Source: Methylibium sp. Root1272 (GTDB taxonomy: Bacteria > Pseudomonadota > Gammaproteobacteria > Burkholderiales > Burkholderiaceae_C). Taken from it: DNA of 64,000 bases. Both the position numbers and the translations under genes were made by a program. Below the pieces are notes generated by a model that worked only from the letters and a program-made list of their open reading frames with translations, did not search any database and was not told the DNA's origin. This document shows, one piece after another, positions 16,368 to 26,086 of the stretch. The DNA lies in NCBI RefSeq assembly GCF_001425905.1, contig NZ_LMDY01000017.1, forward strand, positions 189,868 through 253,867. Reading direction: 5' to 3'. Each line of letters opens with the position of its first letter. Position 1 is the first letter of the stretch.

Positions 16368-19300
16368 TCAGATGTAGGCGATATCGAGATTCAGGCCGTC
16401 CTGCAGGATGCGGGCCTTGCGGAGAAACTCATCGTCATCGATGTGCCAGGTGTGCTGCGCCGAATCTGCGTACCGCACGTGAACGAAATTGAAGGGGTCC
16501 GTGGAGAGTATGGGTACGGCGCGTTCCTGCAGTGCCTTCAGGAATGCTGTGTCGGTACCCTGGCGCACTCGTTCGAATCTCTGTTCGCCGGTTCGGCGAC
16601 GGTCCCAGACCAGTGTGCCGCCGTGCACCAACTTCGTGTAGCGGTAGTGCTTCGATGGAAACCGTAGGGCCATCTGATTGGTTCGTTCGACAAAGCAGAA
16701 ATAGGATCCCTTGCCAACGAGGCCGGCCTCGCTGTAGTTGAATGCAAGTGCGGCGTCGGCCAGGTAGTCGGGACCGTAGTGATCGTCGTCATCGATCTTG
16801 GCCAGCAGCGGCGTCGTCGAGCGATCGATCGCGAGATTGAGGCCGTCAGCCAAAACCGAGTCCTGTCCGGGCAGATGTAGCACGGTTGCCTCCAACCTTC
16901 GATCAAAGGCCGCCTTGACCTTTTCCAGATCGAAGCCGTCTCCGTGTGCGACAAAGATGAGCCGCACGCTCGGATGCGTCTGCGCATTCATCATGGATGC
17001 AATCTGGGCCAGGAACCCGGGTCGCTTGGAAACGCAGATGGCCGTGATGGTTTCCGGCGGAGAGGTCGAATCGCCTCGCAAACTGAGTGCCTTCGCGACC
17101 TCGGCGGCGCGATGTCGATAGGTGTGCTGGCCATGCACGAGCCTGACGCCTCGTGCACTGCGCCTCAACGACGTGAGTTCGTCCGAGAGCAGTTCTTCCA
17201 GCGTGCGAGACACCTGGTCGGTCGTTGTCACGACATCGACCACTTTCGCGAAGGGGCCCTCCAAAGCGGGCGAGGGCGAGGAGATCAGCGGGGTGCCGCT
17301 GGCCGCCAACTCGAACACGCGTCGAGCCACCATCGACGGCGATTCCTCGACGGAGTTGACGTTGATCATGACGCCGTAGCGCCGGTAGACCTGATCTGCG
17401 ATGACGTCGTACGGTACTGCACCCCTTACGGCAGTACCAAAGCGCTCAGGGAACCGTTGTGCTGAATCGGCGGCATCCGCATACCGATCGAAAATGTCGA
17501 GAATGCCTCGCGCCATCGGCGCCGTCAGCAGGATGTCAAGCCACTTGGCGCGGGCAGGATATTTGATACCGTTCCAGCTACCGGCAAAGGCCACGCGCGC
17601 ATTGCGATTCGCCTCCAGGATGGGATGATGCATCGCAGATTGCGCTGCAAACGGCAAGACATGAACGCGGTCATGCCCCAACTGAGTTCGGTAGCGCTGC
17701 ACACAGTCTGCATCGGTCGTGAAGACATGATCGAACTGTCTGGCAACGTCGATGAAGACATCGAAATTTGCAGGATCCTCCTTGTTCCAGAAGGCCGTAG
17801 GGATGCCGCGAGACCGACAAAGGGCGAGCACGCCGCGCAGGTCGTCGCCCTGTGTGCCGGTGAACTTCGTCATGCAGTAGTTCCACGTCCCTCCATTTCC
17901 GCGCCAGGCCGACTCGGCGAAGAACAGGTCCCAAGCCCCTGAAGTCACTTGATCAGACCATCCACCGCGTCGGAGTGGGACGAGATCGAACTCCGGCGCG
18001 AAGCAATGCTCTGAAAACGGGTCGAGCAGGGACAAAACCCTCAGCCGCCCCGGTGGCGAGGCCTCCGCTGTCGTTGTGCTGCGGGGCCTCTCGGCGATGG
18101 GCGCTGCTGGCGATGAAACCTGCGGCAACTGGGTGCTGCGATTGATCTGCTCGAATACAACGCGAAAGACGTGTCGAGCGCTGTGGCGAACAACTGCGAT
18201 GCGAACTGTTCGGCAGCCGTCAGGCAAGGCGATCTGCAAGTCGTGCAGCGTATCGATATCGACACCCAGCGGTCTTTGGTATCGACCGTCGACCGCTGGC
18301 GCTCGAGCGAAGTGGGTGTCGCTCAGCGTCAAGGTCTTTCCCGACGCATCGGTTCCCTCGAAAAGGAGCATGGCGCCATCCTCTGCACCACCTTCCGGCG
18401 CCTGCAGTCTCAGCCGAAGGCCAAGCGATGCCACTTCCGGTGTCGTATCGATTGCGAGCCATTGCGGTGCTGCCTTCGCCAGAAAGGACTGGGGTCGCCA
18501 TGCTTGACGGGCGCCGAGATGCTGCCATGCTCCCGCTGCGGCCGCATCGGCGGTTCGCAGCAGCTGACGGTCGTGCCGGTGCTTCAGCCCTTCGCGTATC
18601 AGCAGCCACGGCAAGACAATCAATTTAGAGGGTTGGCGCCTGCAAGCAACGAGTACGCTCCCCAGCCTGTAGGCAAGCTGCTGTTGAATCTGCTGGCGTT
18701 GCAGATCCGACTGACGCGACAATTGATCTGCGCGAACGGCTTGCTTGATCACGGCGTGACCGAGATCGGTCAACTGATGCTGCTTCCGTTTGAGTGATGT
18801 GATGGTGGCAGCCGACGCAGACTTCTCGACGGAAGCAGCTAGCTCGGCTCTTGCTGTGCGCAATTTCTGCGAGTCGAACTTTCTCGAAAGTTCGGAGGCG
18901 AGTCGCCGCGCCTCGTCGAGTTCGAGGTCGGTGGCCGAGGCGCGTTGCTGCTGTGCGGCGAGTTGATCGGCAAGTTCCGCAGAAGTCGTCTGTTGGACCT
19001 CGATCCGTCGCATCAACTCGATGACTTGCTGCTCGCCGGCCAGAAGCGCTGCTGTCAAATCAGCAGTTCGCTGCTCGGCAGCCAGAAGCGCGGCCTTCGC
19101 TTGTGTCGCCTCAGCACGTACACGAAACAACTCCTGAGTGACGCGATAGGGGTTGCCATCACCGAATCGGCGACTGAAGTACGCCGCATTCACACGCCGC
19201 AGGAAGGGCGAATCCTCTAGCCACTCGTGCTGTTGCTCGTACACACGGAACAACCGGTAGCCGTGCGCTGTCAGTGCCGCGTCGATATCGCGAAAGTAGG

Positions 19301-19841
19301 TGTGTTGCCGGCTCTCCGGATTCATGCCTGCTTCGATGTAGATCACATCGGCAGCCTGCTCGCTGAGCAAGCGCTGCGCACCGCGGAGCACTTCGAGTTC
19401 GAAGCCTTCGACGTCGATCTTCAGCAGGGAAATGCGACGCTCGGTAATGACATCCAGCATTTCGTCGAGCGTGACGATCGGTCGTTCCACCGTCGTTGAA
19501 TCGAACGAACTCGATGCGTCAGACGTACTCTTCGGCTCGTACGCAACGCGAGTCATGCTGCGTGCTTTCGTCAGCTTGACGACACCTCTCTCTGCTCCCA
19601 AAGCCACGTCATGGAGCGCCAGACGTCGACCCTTGAACATCCCTTTGGCGCGGCGCTCTAGAGTGGCGAAAGAGTCCGGGTTCGGTTCGAACAAATGGGC
19701 CTCGCCAACCTTGAGCGAGGACTCGATCAATTTTTCAAGCACCTCGCCTTCGAATGCGCCTACATCGACGTACGTCATGCTCCGCCCATAGAAGAACGGC
19801 TCGAGATCGCTGAAGAAGGCTGCGACAGAGTCTTGCGTCAT
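16368..19841 (-). CDS. FkbM methyltransferase / coiled coil / two-glycosyltransferase fusion protein
   Basis: This 1157-residue protein has at least five parts. Residues 20-235 form an FkbM-type methyltransferase (TYVDVGAFEGEV at 23-34; LLKIDVEGFELEVLRGA at 139-155). Residues 240-390 are a Gln/Ala/Glu-rich coiled coil. Residues 440-570 look like a beta-rich linker domain. Residues 600-920 resemble a GT-B, CgeB-like glycosyltransferase (AFAGSWNGIKYPAR, SMVARRVFELAASGTPLI). Residues 930-1157 are a GT-A family 2 domain with IDDDDHYGPDYL at 1016-1027. No membrane segment is seen. The chosen ATG at 19841 gives FkbM a normal N terminus; longer readings run into wecC sequence. It probably caps, extends and methylates the glycan. 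Confidence 0.83.
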   Translation of the reverse strand: MTQDSVAAFFSDLEPFFYGRSMTYVDVGAFEGEVLEKLIESSLKVGEAHLFEPNPDSFATLERRAKGMFKGRRLALHDVALGAERGVVKLTKARSMTRVAYEPKSTSDASSSFDSTTVERPIVTLDEMLDVITERRISLLKIDVEGFELEVLRGAQRLLSEQAADVIYIEAGMNPESRQHTYFRDIDAALTAHGYRLFRVYEQQHEWLEDSPFLRRVNAAYFSRRFGDGNPYRVTQELFRVRAEATQAKAALLAAEQRTADLTAALLAGEQQVIELMRRIEVQQTTSAELADQLAAQQQRASATDLELDEARRLASELSRKFDSQKLRTARAELAASVEKSASAATITSLKRKQHQLTDLGHAVIKQAVRADQLSRQSDLQRQQIQQQLAYRLGSVLVACRRQPSKLIVLPWLLIREGLKHRHDRQLLRTADAAAAGAWQHLGARQAWRPQSFLAKAAPQWLAIDTTPEVASLGLRLRLQAPEGGAEDGAMLLFEGTDASGKTLTLSDTHFARAPAVDGRYQRPLGVDIDTLHDLQIALPDGCRTVRIAVVRHSARHVFRVVFEQINRSTQLPQVSSPAAPIAERPRSTTTAEASPPGRLRVLSLLDPFSEHCFAPEFDLVPLRRGGWSDQVTSGAWDLFFAESAWRGNGGTWNYCMTKFTGTQGDDLRGVLALCRSRGIPTAFWNKEDPANFDVFIDVARQFDHVFTTDADCVQRYRTQLGHDRVHVLPFAAQSAMHHPILEANRNARVAFAGSWNGIKYPARAKWLDILLTAPMARGILDIFDRYADAADSAQRFPERFGTAVRGAVPYDVIADQVYRRYGVMINVNSVEESPSMVARRVFELAASGTPLISSPSPALEGPFAKVVDVVTTTDQVSRTLEELLSDELTSLRRSARGVRLVHGQHTYRHRAAEVAKALSLRGDSTSPPETITAICVSKRPGFLAQIASMMNAQTHPSVRLIFVAHGDGFDLEKVKAAFDRRLEATVLHLPGQDSVLADGLNLAIDRSTTPLLAKIDDDDHYGPDYLADAALAFNYSEAGLVGKGSYFCFVERTNQMALRFPSKHYRYTKLVHGGTLVWDRRRTGEQRFERVRQGTDTAFLKALQERAVPILSTDPFNFVHVRYADSAQHTWHIDDDEFLRKARILQDGLNLDIAYI

Positions 19842-19897
19842 GAGTGAAGCGCTCGGAATTTCGGATGTGCTGGTTGCATCACGGAGAAAGCCATCGC

Positions 19898-21178
19898 TCA
19901 GGCCAAAGTAAGTCCGCGGGTGTCTACGACGCGCTTGTGCGCGAGCTGAGCGAGGCTGAGCGTCCCAAACTGTCTGTGATCGACGAGCAGGACGACGACA
20001 TCGCAGTGCTTGAGCGCCGTCTCTGCGGTCACCAGCTTGACACCGAGCCGCTGCAGTGCTTCGGGAGGCGCATCGATGTGCGGCTCGACCGCGACCACCG
20101 TTCCGGGATGACGTTCCGCGAGCACTTGCGCGATCTCCAGAGCGGGGCTCTCGCGGAGATCGTCGATATTGGCCTTGAACGCGAGGCCGAAGCACGCGAT
20201 CCGGACATTGACCACATCGATGCCCTTTTCCGCGGCGATCGAAAGGGCTGCCTCACTGACCTGATCGATCACCCAGAGGGGCTTGTCATCGTTGACATGA
20301 CGCGCAGTGCGAATCAGGCGCGCTTCAGCGGGGCTGCTGTGAACGATAAACCAAGGGTCTACAGCGATGCAGTGGCCGCCGACGCCGGGGCCGGGTTGGA
20401 GAACATTGACGCGCGGATGACGGTTCGCCAGCTTGATCAGTTCCCATACGTTGATGCCGAGCCTGTTGCAAATGATCGAAAGTTCATTGGCGAAGGCAAT
20501 ATTGACGTCCCGAAAAGAGTTCTCAGTCAGCTTGCACATCTCGGCAGTGCGCGCGTTCGTCACCAGCAGTTCGCCCTTGACGAAGGTACGGTAGAGCGCC
20601 ACGGCTCGCTCCGAGCAGCGTGGGGTGAGTCCCCCGACGATGCGATCATTCTCGACCAGTTCGCGCACCACGTGGCCTGGCAGTACGCGCTCCGGGCAGT
20701 ACGCAACATTGATGTCGACGTCGCCGGCGCCGTCGACCGGGAATCGAAGATCGGGGCGCGCGTCTGCGAGCCACTGAACCATCTGTTCGGTCGTTCCTAC
20801 CGGGGAAGTCGACTCCAGGACCACGAGATTGCCCTTGCGTAGCACCGGCGCGATCGATTCGGCGGCAGACCTGACGTAGCTGACGTCAGGCTCGTGATCT
20901 CCCTTGAAAGGGGTCGGCACGGCGATCAGGAAGGCATCGGCAGCTTCCGGGTGCGTCGTCGCGCGCAACCATCCTTGAGTGACTGCGCTATGGACGATCA
21001 TGTCCAGTTCCGGCTCGACGATATGGATGCGGCCCTGGTTGATTGTGTCGACGGCGTGGGCGTTGATGTCGACGCCGATCACCTTGGTGCGACGCGCGGC
21101 GAACATCGCGGCCGTCGGCAGTCCGATGTAGCCCAGCCCGATCATCGATACGGTTGTGAAGGTTTCGGGTGAGTTCAT
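19898..21178 (-). CDS. wecC: UDP-N-acetyl-D-mannosamine dehydrogenase
   Basis: This cytoplasmic NAD-dependent enzyme oxidises UDP-ManNAc to UDP-ManNAcA. The 426-residue protein has the NAD loop IGLGYIGLPTA (13-23), ESTSPVGTTE at 122-131, CPERVLPG at 161-168 and the catalytic Cys270 in PGPGVGGHCIAVDPWF. The GHC form distinguishes it from the GSC form of the Ugd encoded at 2887. The wecB gene 21 bases upstream makes its substrate, so the pair forms a two-step pathway for an acidic amino sugar in the capsule. Confidence 0.95.
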   Translation of the reverse strand: MNSPETFTTVSMIGLGYIGLPTAAMFAARRTKVIGVDINAHAVDTINQGRIHIVEPELDMIVHSAVTQGWLRATTHPEAADAFLIAVPTPFKGDHEPDVSYVRSAAESIAPVLRKGNLVVLESTSPVGTTEQMVQWLADARPDLRFPVDGAGDVDINVAYCPERVLPGHVVRELVENDRIVGGLTPRCSERAVALYRTFVKGELLVTNARTAEMCKLTENSFRDVNIAFANELSIICNRLGINVWELIKLANRHPRVNVLQPGPGVGGHCIAVDPWFIVHSSPAEARLIRTARHVNDDKPLWVIDQVSEAALSIAAEKGIDVVNVRIACFGLAFKANIDDLRESPALEIAQVLAERHPGTVVAVEPHIDAPPEALQRLGVKLVTAETALKHCDVVVLLVDHRQFGTLSLAQLAHKRVVDTRGLTLA

Positions 21179-21199
21179 GGTGTTCGGCGGAAAGACGTC

Positions 21200-22327
21200 T
21201 CAGATGGGCTGCGAAGCGAGCATTTGTGCAATGCGCTCGCAGGCATGGCCGTCGCCGTAGGGGTTGTGAGCGAAGCTCATGCGCTCGTACTCAGTGCGAT
21301 CGTCCAGAAGCAGCGAGACACCGTCGACGATGGATCGGGTGCACGTACCGACCAGGCGCACGGTGCCCGCCTCCACCGCTTCGGGGCGCTCGGTGGTGTC
21401 GCGCATCACGAGGACCGGTTTGCCGAGTGACGGTGCTTCTTCCTGGATACCGCCGGAGTCGGTGAGGATCACGGTGGCGCGGTTCATCAGGTAAACAAAG
21501 GGCAGGTAGTCCAGCGGCTCGATGAGATGCACGTTGCCAATGCCACTGAGCAGGCGCTGCACCGGTTCACGCACATTGGGATTCAGGTGCACGGGATAGA
21601 CCAGTTGCAGGTCTTCGTACCTTCGGGCCAGCGAGGCCAAGGCCTCGCAAATGCGTTCGAAGCCGTCACCGAAATTTTCGCGGCGATGCCCGGTGATGAG
21701 GAGCATCCGGCCATCGTCTCGCAGAAACGAGAACTGTCTCGCAAACCCGCCCCCCAGCGATGGCGTGCTCTCCAGCTTGTGCTGCACGGTGAGCAGGGCG
21801 TCGATGACGGTGTTGCCGGTCACCACGATCCGGTCCGGCGCGACGTTCTCTCGCAGCAGGTTGTCGCGCGCCGCGGGGGTCGGAGCGAAGTGGAGGCGAG
21901 CTAAGCTGGCCGTGAGCTTGCGATTGGCTTCTTCCGGCCAGGGCGAGTAGAGGTTGCCGGTGCGCAATCCGGCCTCCACGTGACCGACCGGAATCCGCTG
22001 GTAGAACGCTGCCAGCGAGGCGGCGAAGGTGGTCGTGGTGTCACCATGGACCAGTACCATGTCTGGCCGCTCTGCCTCGTAGACCCGCCGTGTTGCCTGC
22101 AGTACCTCGCTCGTGATCGAGAAGAGATCCTGTCCGGGCCGCATGACGTTCAAGTCGTGGTGGGGCTCGATCTCGAACAACTCCAGCACCTGGTCGAGCA
22201 TCTGCCGGTGCTGCGCGGTCACGCAAACACGGCTGTAGATGCCAGGCGTGGCCTCGAGCCGCTTCACCAGCGGCGCCATCTTGATGGCTTCGGGGCGGGT
22301 CCCGAAGACGGTCAGTATTCGTTTCAT
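21200..22327 (-). CDS. wecB: UDP-N-acetylglucosamine 2-epimerase, non-hydrolysing
   Basis: WecB interconverts UDP-GlcNAc and UDP-ManNAc in the cytoplasm. The 375-residue sequence matches the family throughout: [15 protein letters not shown] (6-20), [45 protein letters not shown], and [26 protein letters not shown] in the UDP site. The downstream dehydrogenase uses the product. A 74-base gap to the kpsD stop upstream shows no terminator, so it is probably transcribed together with the export genes. Confidence 0.96.
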   Translation of the reverse strand: MKRILTVFGTRPEAIKMAPLVKRLEATPGIYSRVCVTAQHRQMLDQVLELFEIEPHHDLNVMRPGQDLFSITSEVLQATRRVYEAERPDMVLVHGDTTTTFAASLAAFYQRIPVGHVEAGLRTGNLYSPWPEEANRKLTASLARLHFAPTPAARDNLLRENVAPDRIVVTGNTVIDALLTVQHKLESTPSLGGGFARQFSFLRDDGRMLLITGHRRENFGDGFERICEALASLARRYEDLQLVYPVHLNPNVREPVQRLLSGIGNVHLIEPLDYLPFVYLMNRATVILTDSGGIQEEAPSLGKPVLVMRDTTERPEAVEAGTVRLVGTCTRSIVDGVSLLLDDRTEYERMSFAHNPYGDGHACERIAQMLASQPI

Positions 22328-22401
22328 TCTTCTTGGGGATGCGGCAATCGGCGCCCGCCCATCATGGAGAGTGAGCGGTTCTGATCGCGGACGACAGCAA
22401 G

Positions 22402-24171
22402 CTACAGATCGAGTAACACCTTCGCCGCGATCGCAATCTGGTAGATGATCTGCGTAATGCCACGCGTCAACTCCACGCTCTTGGTCTCGATCTTCGGCAG
22501 CACCATGATCTCGTCGCCTGGCTGCAGTGCTGCACGCCTGCCCTCGGCAATGCTGCCGTCCTGGCGCAAGACGATGAGCTTGGCTTCGTCGGCGCCCTGG
22601 GTGTAGCCACCGGCGCGGTTGATGTAATCGGTGGCATTGGCCCGGCTGTCGTAGACCAGCGCGTTCGGAAACAACACCTCGCCGCTCACCAGCACCAGGT
22701 TGCTGCGTTCGGGCACGCGAATGATGTCGCCATCCTCGAGCAGGGTGTCGCCGGCCGCCGTTCCCTGCGCCAGGATCACCTGCCCGCGAGGCTCGATCTT
22801 GCGGGCCCGTTCGATGAACTCCAGGATCTGCTGACCCTCGCGGCCGCGGAGCGCGGCTTCCTCGCTGGTGGCCGAGCGTGCGGTGAGCGCATAGGTTTCC
22901 AGGCTGCGCAGCGAGGACTCCATGAGTTCCTTCTGCCGTGCCGCCACTGAGCGCCGGAACAACTGCAGCGCTTCGACCCGAGCCTGCGGCGCCGGTTTCA
23001 AGCGGGCGAGCGCATCCTTCAGGTGGGCGCCATAGGGCAGCACGAGCGTCCGTTCGCCGAGGTGCGCGCCATCGATGCGCACGAGGATCGTGCCGGGGTA
23101 CTTGTCCGACGTGACGGTGACTTCATCGCCGTCATGGATGGTGATCCTTGAAGCTTCAGCCAGCGCATGGTATTCGCTGCGAAGCTCGGCGCCTACCTTG
23201 CGCACGATGCTCAAGTGCGTGGCGGCGGGGCGCGGGCGGGCCACCGCCAACAGCTCGCTGCCGCTGACCTGGGCCTGGCCGAACTCGAAGATGTAGGGGT
23301 TGAGCACTTCCCCGGCCACCTGCACGGTGTGTTTCCGTGGCGATGCGACGATGGTGTCGCCGTCTTGCAGTTGGAGCGGCGCAATCTGCCCGTCGAGCAG
23401 GAAGCGGTAGAGATTGACCTTGGCTCGCGGCTGCCCGCCGCGCAGCACGTCCACCTCGAGGTAGCTGCCGCGGTCGGGATCGATGCCGCCCGCACGGTCC
23501 AGGTAGGCGAGCACGGAGTCCGACGAAAGGCCGCTGTAGAGCCCCGGCGCCCTCACGAAGCCCGTGACGTAGATCTTGACGGGCTGGGCGGCTTCGAGGG
23601 TGGCATACAGGCCGACGTTGGAGCGGAAGGTGCGCTTGACCTGGGCCTCGATCTGCTTGTTCAGGTCGACATTGCGCACGCCGAGCACGCTGATCGGGCC
23701 GACGTTGGGGATGAACACGTTGCCCTGGGCGTCGACTGCTTGAGCGGCTTCATAGTTGAAGGCGCCCCACATACGGATGTGGATGCGGTCACCCACCGCG
23801 ATCTGGTAGTCGGGGTTGAAGCCGGTGAAGGCCTGGCCACCGAAGCGGCCGGTGAAGATCTGCGAGCCGAAGACGATGGGCTTCAGTGCCGTGTAGGGAT
23901 CCGGCGGCAAGGGCCCCCCTGGCGGCAGCGGCGCACTGGCCGGCGCAGACGCCGCCGCAGCCGGCTGCGCAGGACGTACGAAAGCAGGTATCTCGGTGAG
24001 CCCTCGCGGGCCCAGATTCAACGGATCGTTGAAGGTCTGCTGGGCGCGTGCGGGTCCGTGCATGCCCATGGTTGCCAGCACCAGAGCCAGCATGCCTGCC
24101 GCCCGCACGAGCGCAGCCCTCATCGACAGAGAGGCTGGACCGCTGTAGTTCATTGATTGATCTTTGTGCAT
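22402..24171 (-). CDS. kpsD: Periplasmic/outer-membrane polysaccharide export protein, KpsD-like
   Basis: This is the export channel partner for the ABC capsule transporter. The 589-residue precursor has a signal peptide ending near ARA (43) and no lipobox cysteine, as in KpsD and unlike lipoprotein Wza. A Pro/Ala-rich linker (65-90) leads to the polysaccharide export domain (about 118-200; [16 protein letters not shown]), then SLBB-type domains (VYVTG-like [14 protein letters not shown] at 201-214, a second set with [15 protein letters not shown]). The C terminus is hydrophobic. ATG codons at 24171, 24153 and 24123 could each start the protein; the last sits right at the signal peptide. Eight bases separate it from kpsE. 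Confidence 0.92.
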   Translation of the reverse strand: MHKDQSMNYSGPASLSMRAALVRAAGMLALVLATMGMHGPARAQQTFNDPLNLGPRGLTEIPAFVRPAQPAAAASAPASAPLPPGGPLPPDPYTALKPIVFGSQIFTGRFGGQAFTGFNPDYQIAVGDRIHIRMWGAFNYEAAQAVDAQGNVFIPNVGPISVLGVRNVDLNKQIEAQVKRTFRSNVGLYATLEAAQPVKIYVTGFVRAPGLYSGLSSDSVLAYLDRAGGIDPDRGSYLEVDVLRGGQPRAKVNLYRFLLDGQIAPLQLQDGDTIVASPRKHTVQVAGEVLNPYIFEFGQAQVSGSELLAVARPRPAATHLSIVRKVGAELRSEYHALAEASRITIHDGDEVTVTSDKYPGTILVRIDGAHLGERTLVLPYGAHLKDALARLKPAPQARVEALQLFRRSVAARQKELMESSLRSLETYALTARSATSEEAALRGREGQQILEFIERARKIEPRGQVILAQGTAAGDTLLEDGDIIRVPERSNLVLVSGEVLFPNALVYDSRANATDYINRAGGYTQGADEAKLIVLRQDGSIAEGRRAALQPGDEIMVLPKIETKSVELTRGITQIIYQIAIAAKVLLDL

Positions 24172-24179
24172 GAGCGGTC

Positions 24180-25283
24180 TCAGTCAAGATGCTCGCGTAT
24201 CGTTGCGATCACGAGCCGAACGATGCCGTAGAGCAGCAGGCTCACGACAAGCAGCGTCACCAGGTTGTAAATGCGTCGCGGGTAGATGGCCGTCTCGGGC
24301 AAGGAGGGCGGTTCGATGACGACCAGGCTCTTGATCTTGCGGGCGGCGTCGATCCGCGAGTTCTCCACCGATGCCAGCGCCACCTTGTAGGAGTCTTCGG
24401 CAAAGCCGGCCTGCAGGATCAGCTCCTGGAAGTCGGCCGCTAGTCGGTTCAGGCGCTCCCCGCTGCGCCCGGATGTGGCGCGAAGGCGCTCCACTTCGAG
24501 CTGCGCGCGCGCAGCGTCCAGTTGGCTGCGAAGCGCCTTGACCTGGTAGCTGTTGCTATTGAGGTAGGTCAGTGCGTTGCGCAGTTCGGTTTCCTGGCGC
24601 GCCAGCCCTGCTTGCAACTCTGCCGTGAGCGTGCCGCTGGCCTGTGCCTGCGCCACCGGATCCAGCAGCTTGTGCTTGGTCTGGAAGGCGAGCACATCGG
24701 CCTTGGCCTTCTGCAGCCGCATAGCAGCACGCTCGAGTTCCGTCTCGGAGAAACCCATCTGCTCACGCGCCATGCGCTGCGAGAAGGCATTCACGAAACG
24801 CTCACTGTCCTCCAGGATGGCTGCGTTCAGCTTCTGTGCAAACTCCGGTTTGAAGCCCTGCACGCGGACCGTGAGCAGTGAGGTCAGGTCGTCGAAGTGA
24901 ACCTCAATGCGGTTGCGGTAGTAGTCGAGAAACTCTTCCTGGCTGTGACCCCCGTAAAGCCGGAACACCAGGTCTGCCTTCTCTGCCTCGTAGTGCGCCC
25001 GCAAACCCAACTGTGCGTCGAGCCGCTTCAACAGATCCAGCGAGTGGATGTACTGCTGCAGGTAAAGCGTTTCTTCGCGAGACGGCGGGTTGACACCGGC
25101 TAGCATCAGCGCGATCCCTGGAACGGGAGACTGCTCCTGGTTGGCTTGGCGTACCGTGATGATGGATTCGCTGACATAACGGTCGGCTGCGACTAAGCCG
25201 TAATACAGCGCCGCCAGCACCAAGGGCAACGCGATCAACAGCAGCTTCAGGCGTCGCGGATTGAGTGCCAACAATTGATTCAT
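24180..25283 (-). CDS. kpsE: Capsule export inner-membrane co-polymerase, KpsE-like
   Basis: This is a polysaccharide co-polymerase type 3 that links KpsMT in the inner membrane to KpsD in the outer membrane. The 367-residue protein has an N-terminal transmembrane helix (about 12-33) and a large periplasmic domain with long coiled-coil helices (FSETELERAAMRLQKAKADV; QVKALRSQLDAARAQLEVER). The Pro-rich motif IEPPSLPETAIYPRR comes just before the C-terminal membrane helix (about 335-357). The ATG at 25283 overlaps the kpsT stop by four bases. Confidence 0.92.
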   Translation of the reverse strand: MNQLLALNPRRLKLLLIALPLVLAALYYGLVAADRYVSESIITVRQANQEQSPVPGIALMLAGVNPPSREETLYLQQYIHSLDLLKRLDAQLGLRAHYEAEKADLVFRLYGGHSQEEFLDYYRNRIEVHFDDLTSLLTVRVQGFKPEFAQKLNAAILEDSERFVNAFSQRMAREQMGFSETELERAAMRLQKAKADVLAFQTKHKLLDPVAQAQASGTLTAELQAGLARQETELRNALTYLNSNSYQVKALRSQLDAARAQLEVERLRATSGRSGERLNRLAADFQELILQAGFAEDSYKVALASVENSRIDAARKIKSLVVIEPPSLPETAIYPRRIYNLVTLLVVSLLLYGIVRLVIATIREHLD

Positions 25284-26086
25284 GCGGTGGCTTCAGTCTG
25301 GGTCGATGGATGGGCTTCGGGGGAAGGAGTAGCCGGAGCGGTGCTTGATACCAGAGCAGCAAGGCGAGCCGCTCGCGCGGCGCGCCTTGCTCTGGCAGCC
25401 CGACGGAGCGCAGCATTGTCGACCGGGCCCTGGTAGGCCAGGATGCCAGCCTCCACGTCCTCATAAAGGGTTGCGACGCCATCCTTGATCAGCACGACGA
25501 CGTCACACCATTCGCGGATGTCCACCATGTTGTGCGACACGAGGATGAGCTTCGAACGCTCTAGTCGATTGCGAAACGCCACCTGGCACTTTGCGCGGAA
25601 CTGTGCATCGCCGACGGCCATCACTTCATCAATCAAGTAATAGTCGAAGTCGAAGGCCATGCTCAGTCCGAAAGCTAGGCGTGAGCGCATGCCGGAGGAG
25701 TACGACTTGACCGGCAGGTCGAAGTACTCGCCGATCTCGGCAAAGGCCTCGACCTCGGCGATCTTCGACTGCATGGATTGGCCTACGGCACCGTAGACAC
25801 GGCAGACGAAGCGCACGTTATCCCGGCCACTCAAGGTACCTTGCATGCCGCCGGCAAGACCCACGGGCCAGGAAACGTTGACGTCGCTGATCACGCTGCC
25901 CTGATCGGGTGCGTCGATGCCGCCGAGCAGTCGCATCAGCGTCGACTTGCCAGCGCCATTGGGGCCGATCAGGCCGATGCTGGCATCGTCTGGAAACCGA
26001 AAGCTCAGGTCGCGGAAGACATAGCGCCGTCCGTGCGGCGTCGGGTAGGACTTGGTGACGTGGCGCAGCTCGATCATCGGGATCAC
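25280..26086 (-). CDS. kpsT: Capsule ABC transporter ATP-binding protein, KpsT-like
   Basis: KpsT hydrolyses ATP to drive capsule export through KpsM. The 268-residue protein has Walker A GPNGAGKST (41-49), signature SYSSGMRSRL (128-137), Walker B YYLIDE (149-154) and the switch histidine in LVSHNM. KpsT proteins are normally about 220 residues; this one carries an extra tail of about 45 residues rich in Ala and Arg, then Ser, Thr and Pro, with no known domain. Either Met1 or Met4 (MIELRHV) could be the start. It follows kpsM without a gap. Confidence 0.95.
   Translation of the reverse strand: MIPMIELRHVTKSYPTPHGRRYVFRDLSFRFPDDASIGLIGPNGAGKSTLMRLLGGIDAPDQGSVISDVNVSWPVGLAGGMQGTLSGRDNVRFVCRVYGAVGQSMQSKIAEVEAFAEIGEYFDLPVKSYSSGMRSRLAFGLSMAFDFDYYLIDEVMAVGDAQFRAKCQVAFRNRLERSKLILVSHNMVDIREWCDVVVLIKDGVATLYEDVEAGILAYQGPVDNAALRRAARARRAARAARLAALVSSTAPATPSPEAHPSTQTEATA

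Noticed and set aside
19842-20195. An N-terminal extension of about 118 residues on the fusion protein
   Set aside because: The extension overlaps the wecC 3' end in another frame and has shadow-type composition. The ATG at 19841 gives a normal FkbM start.
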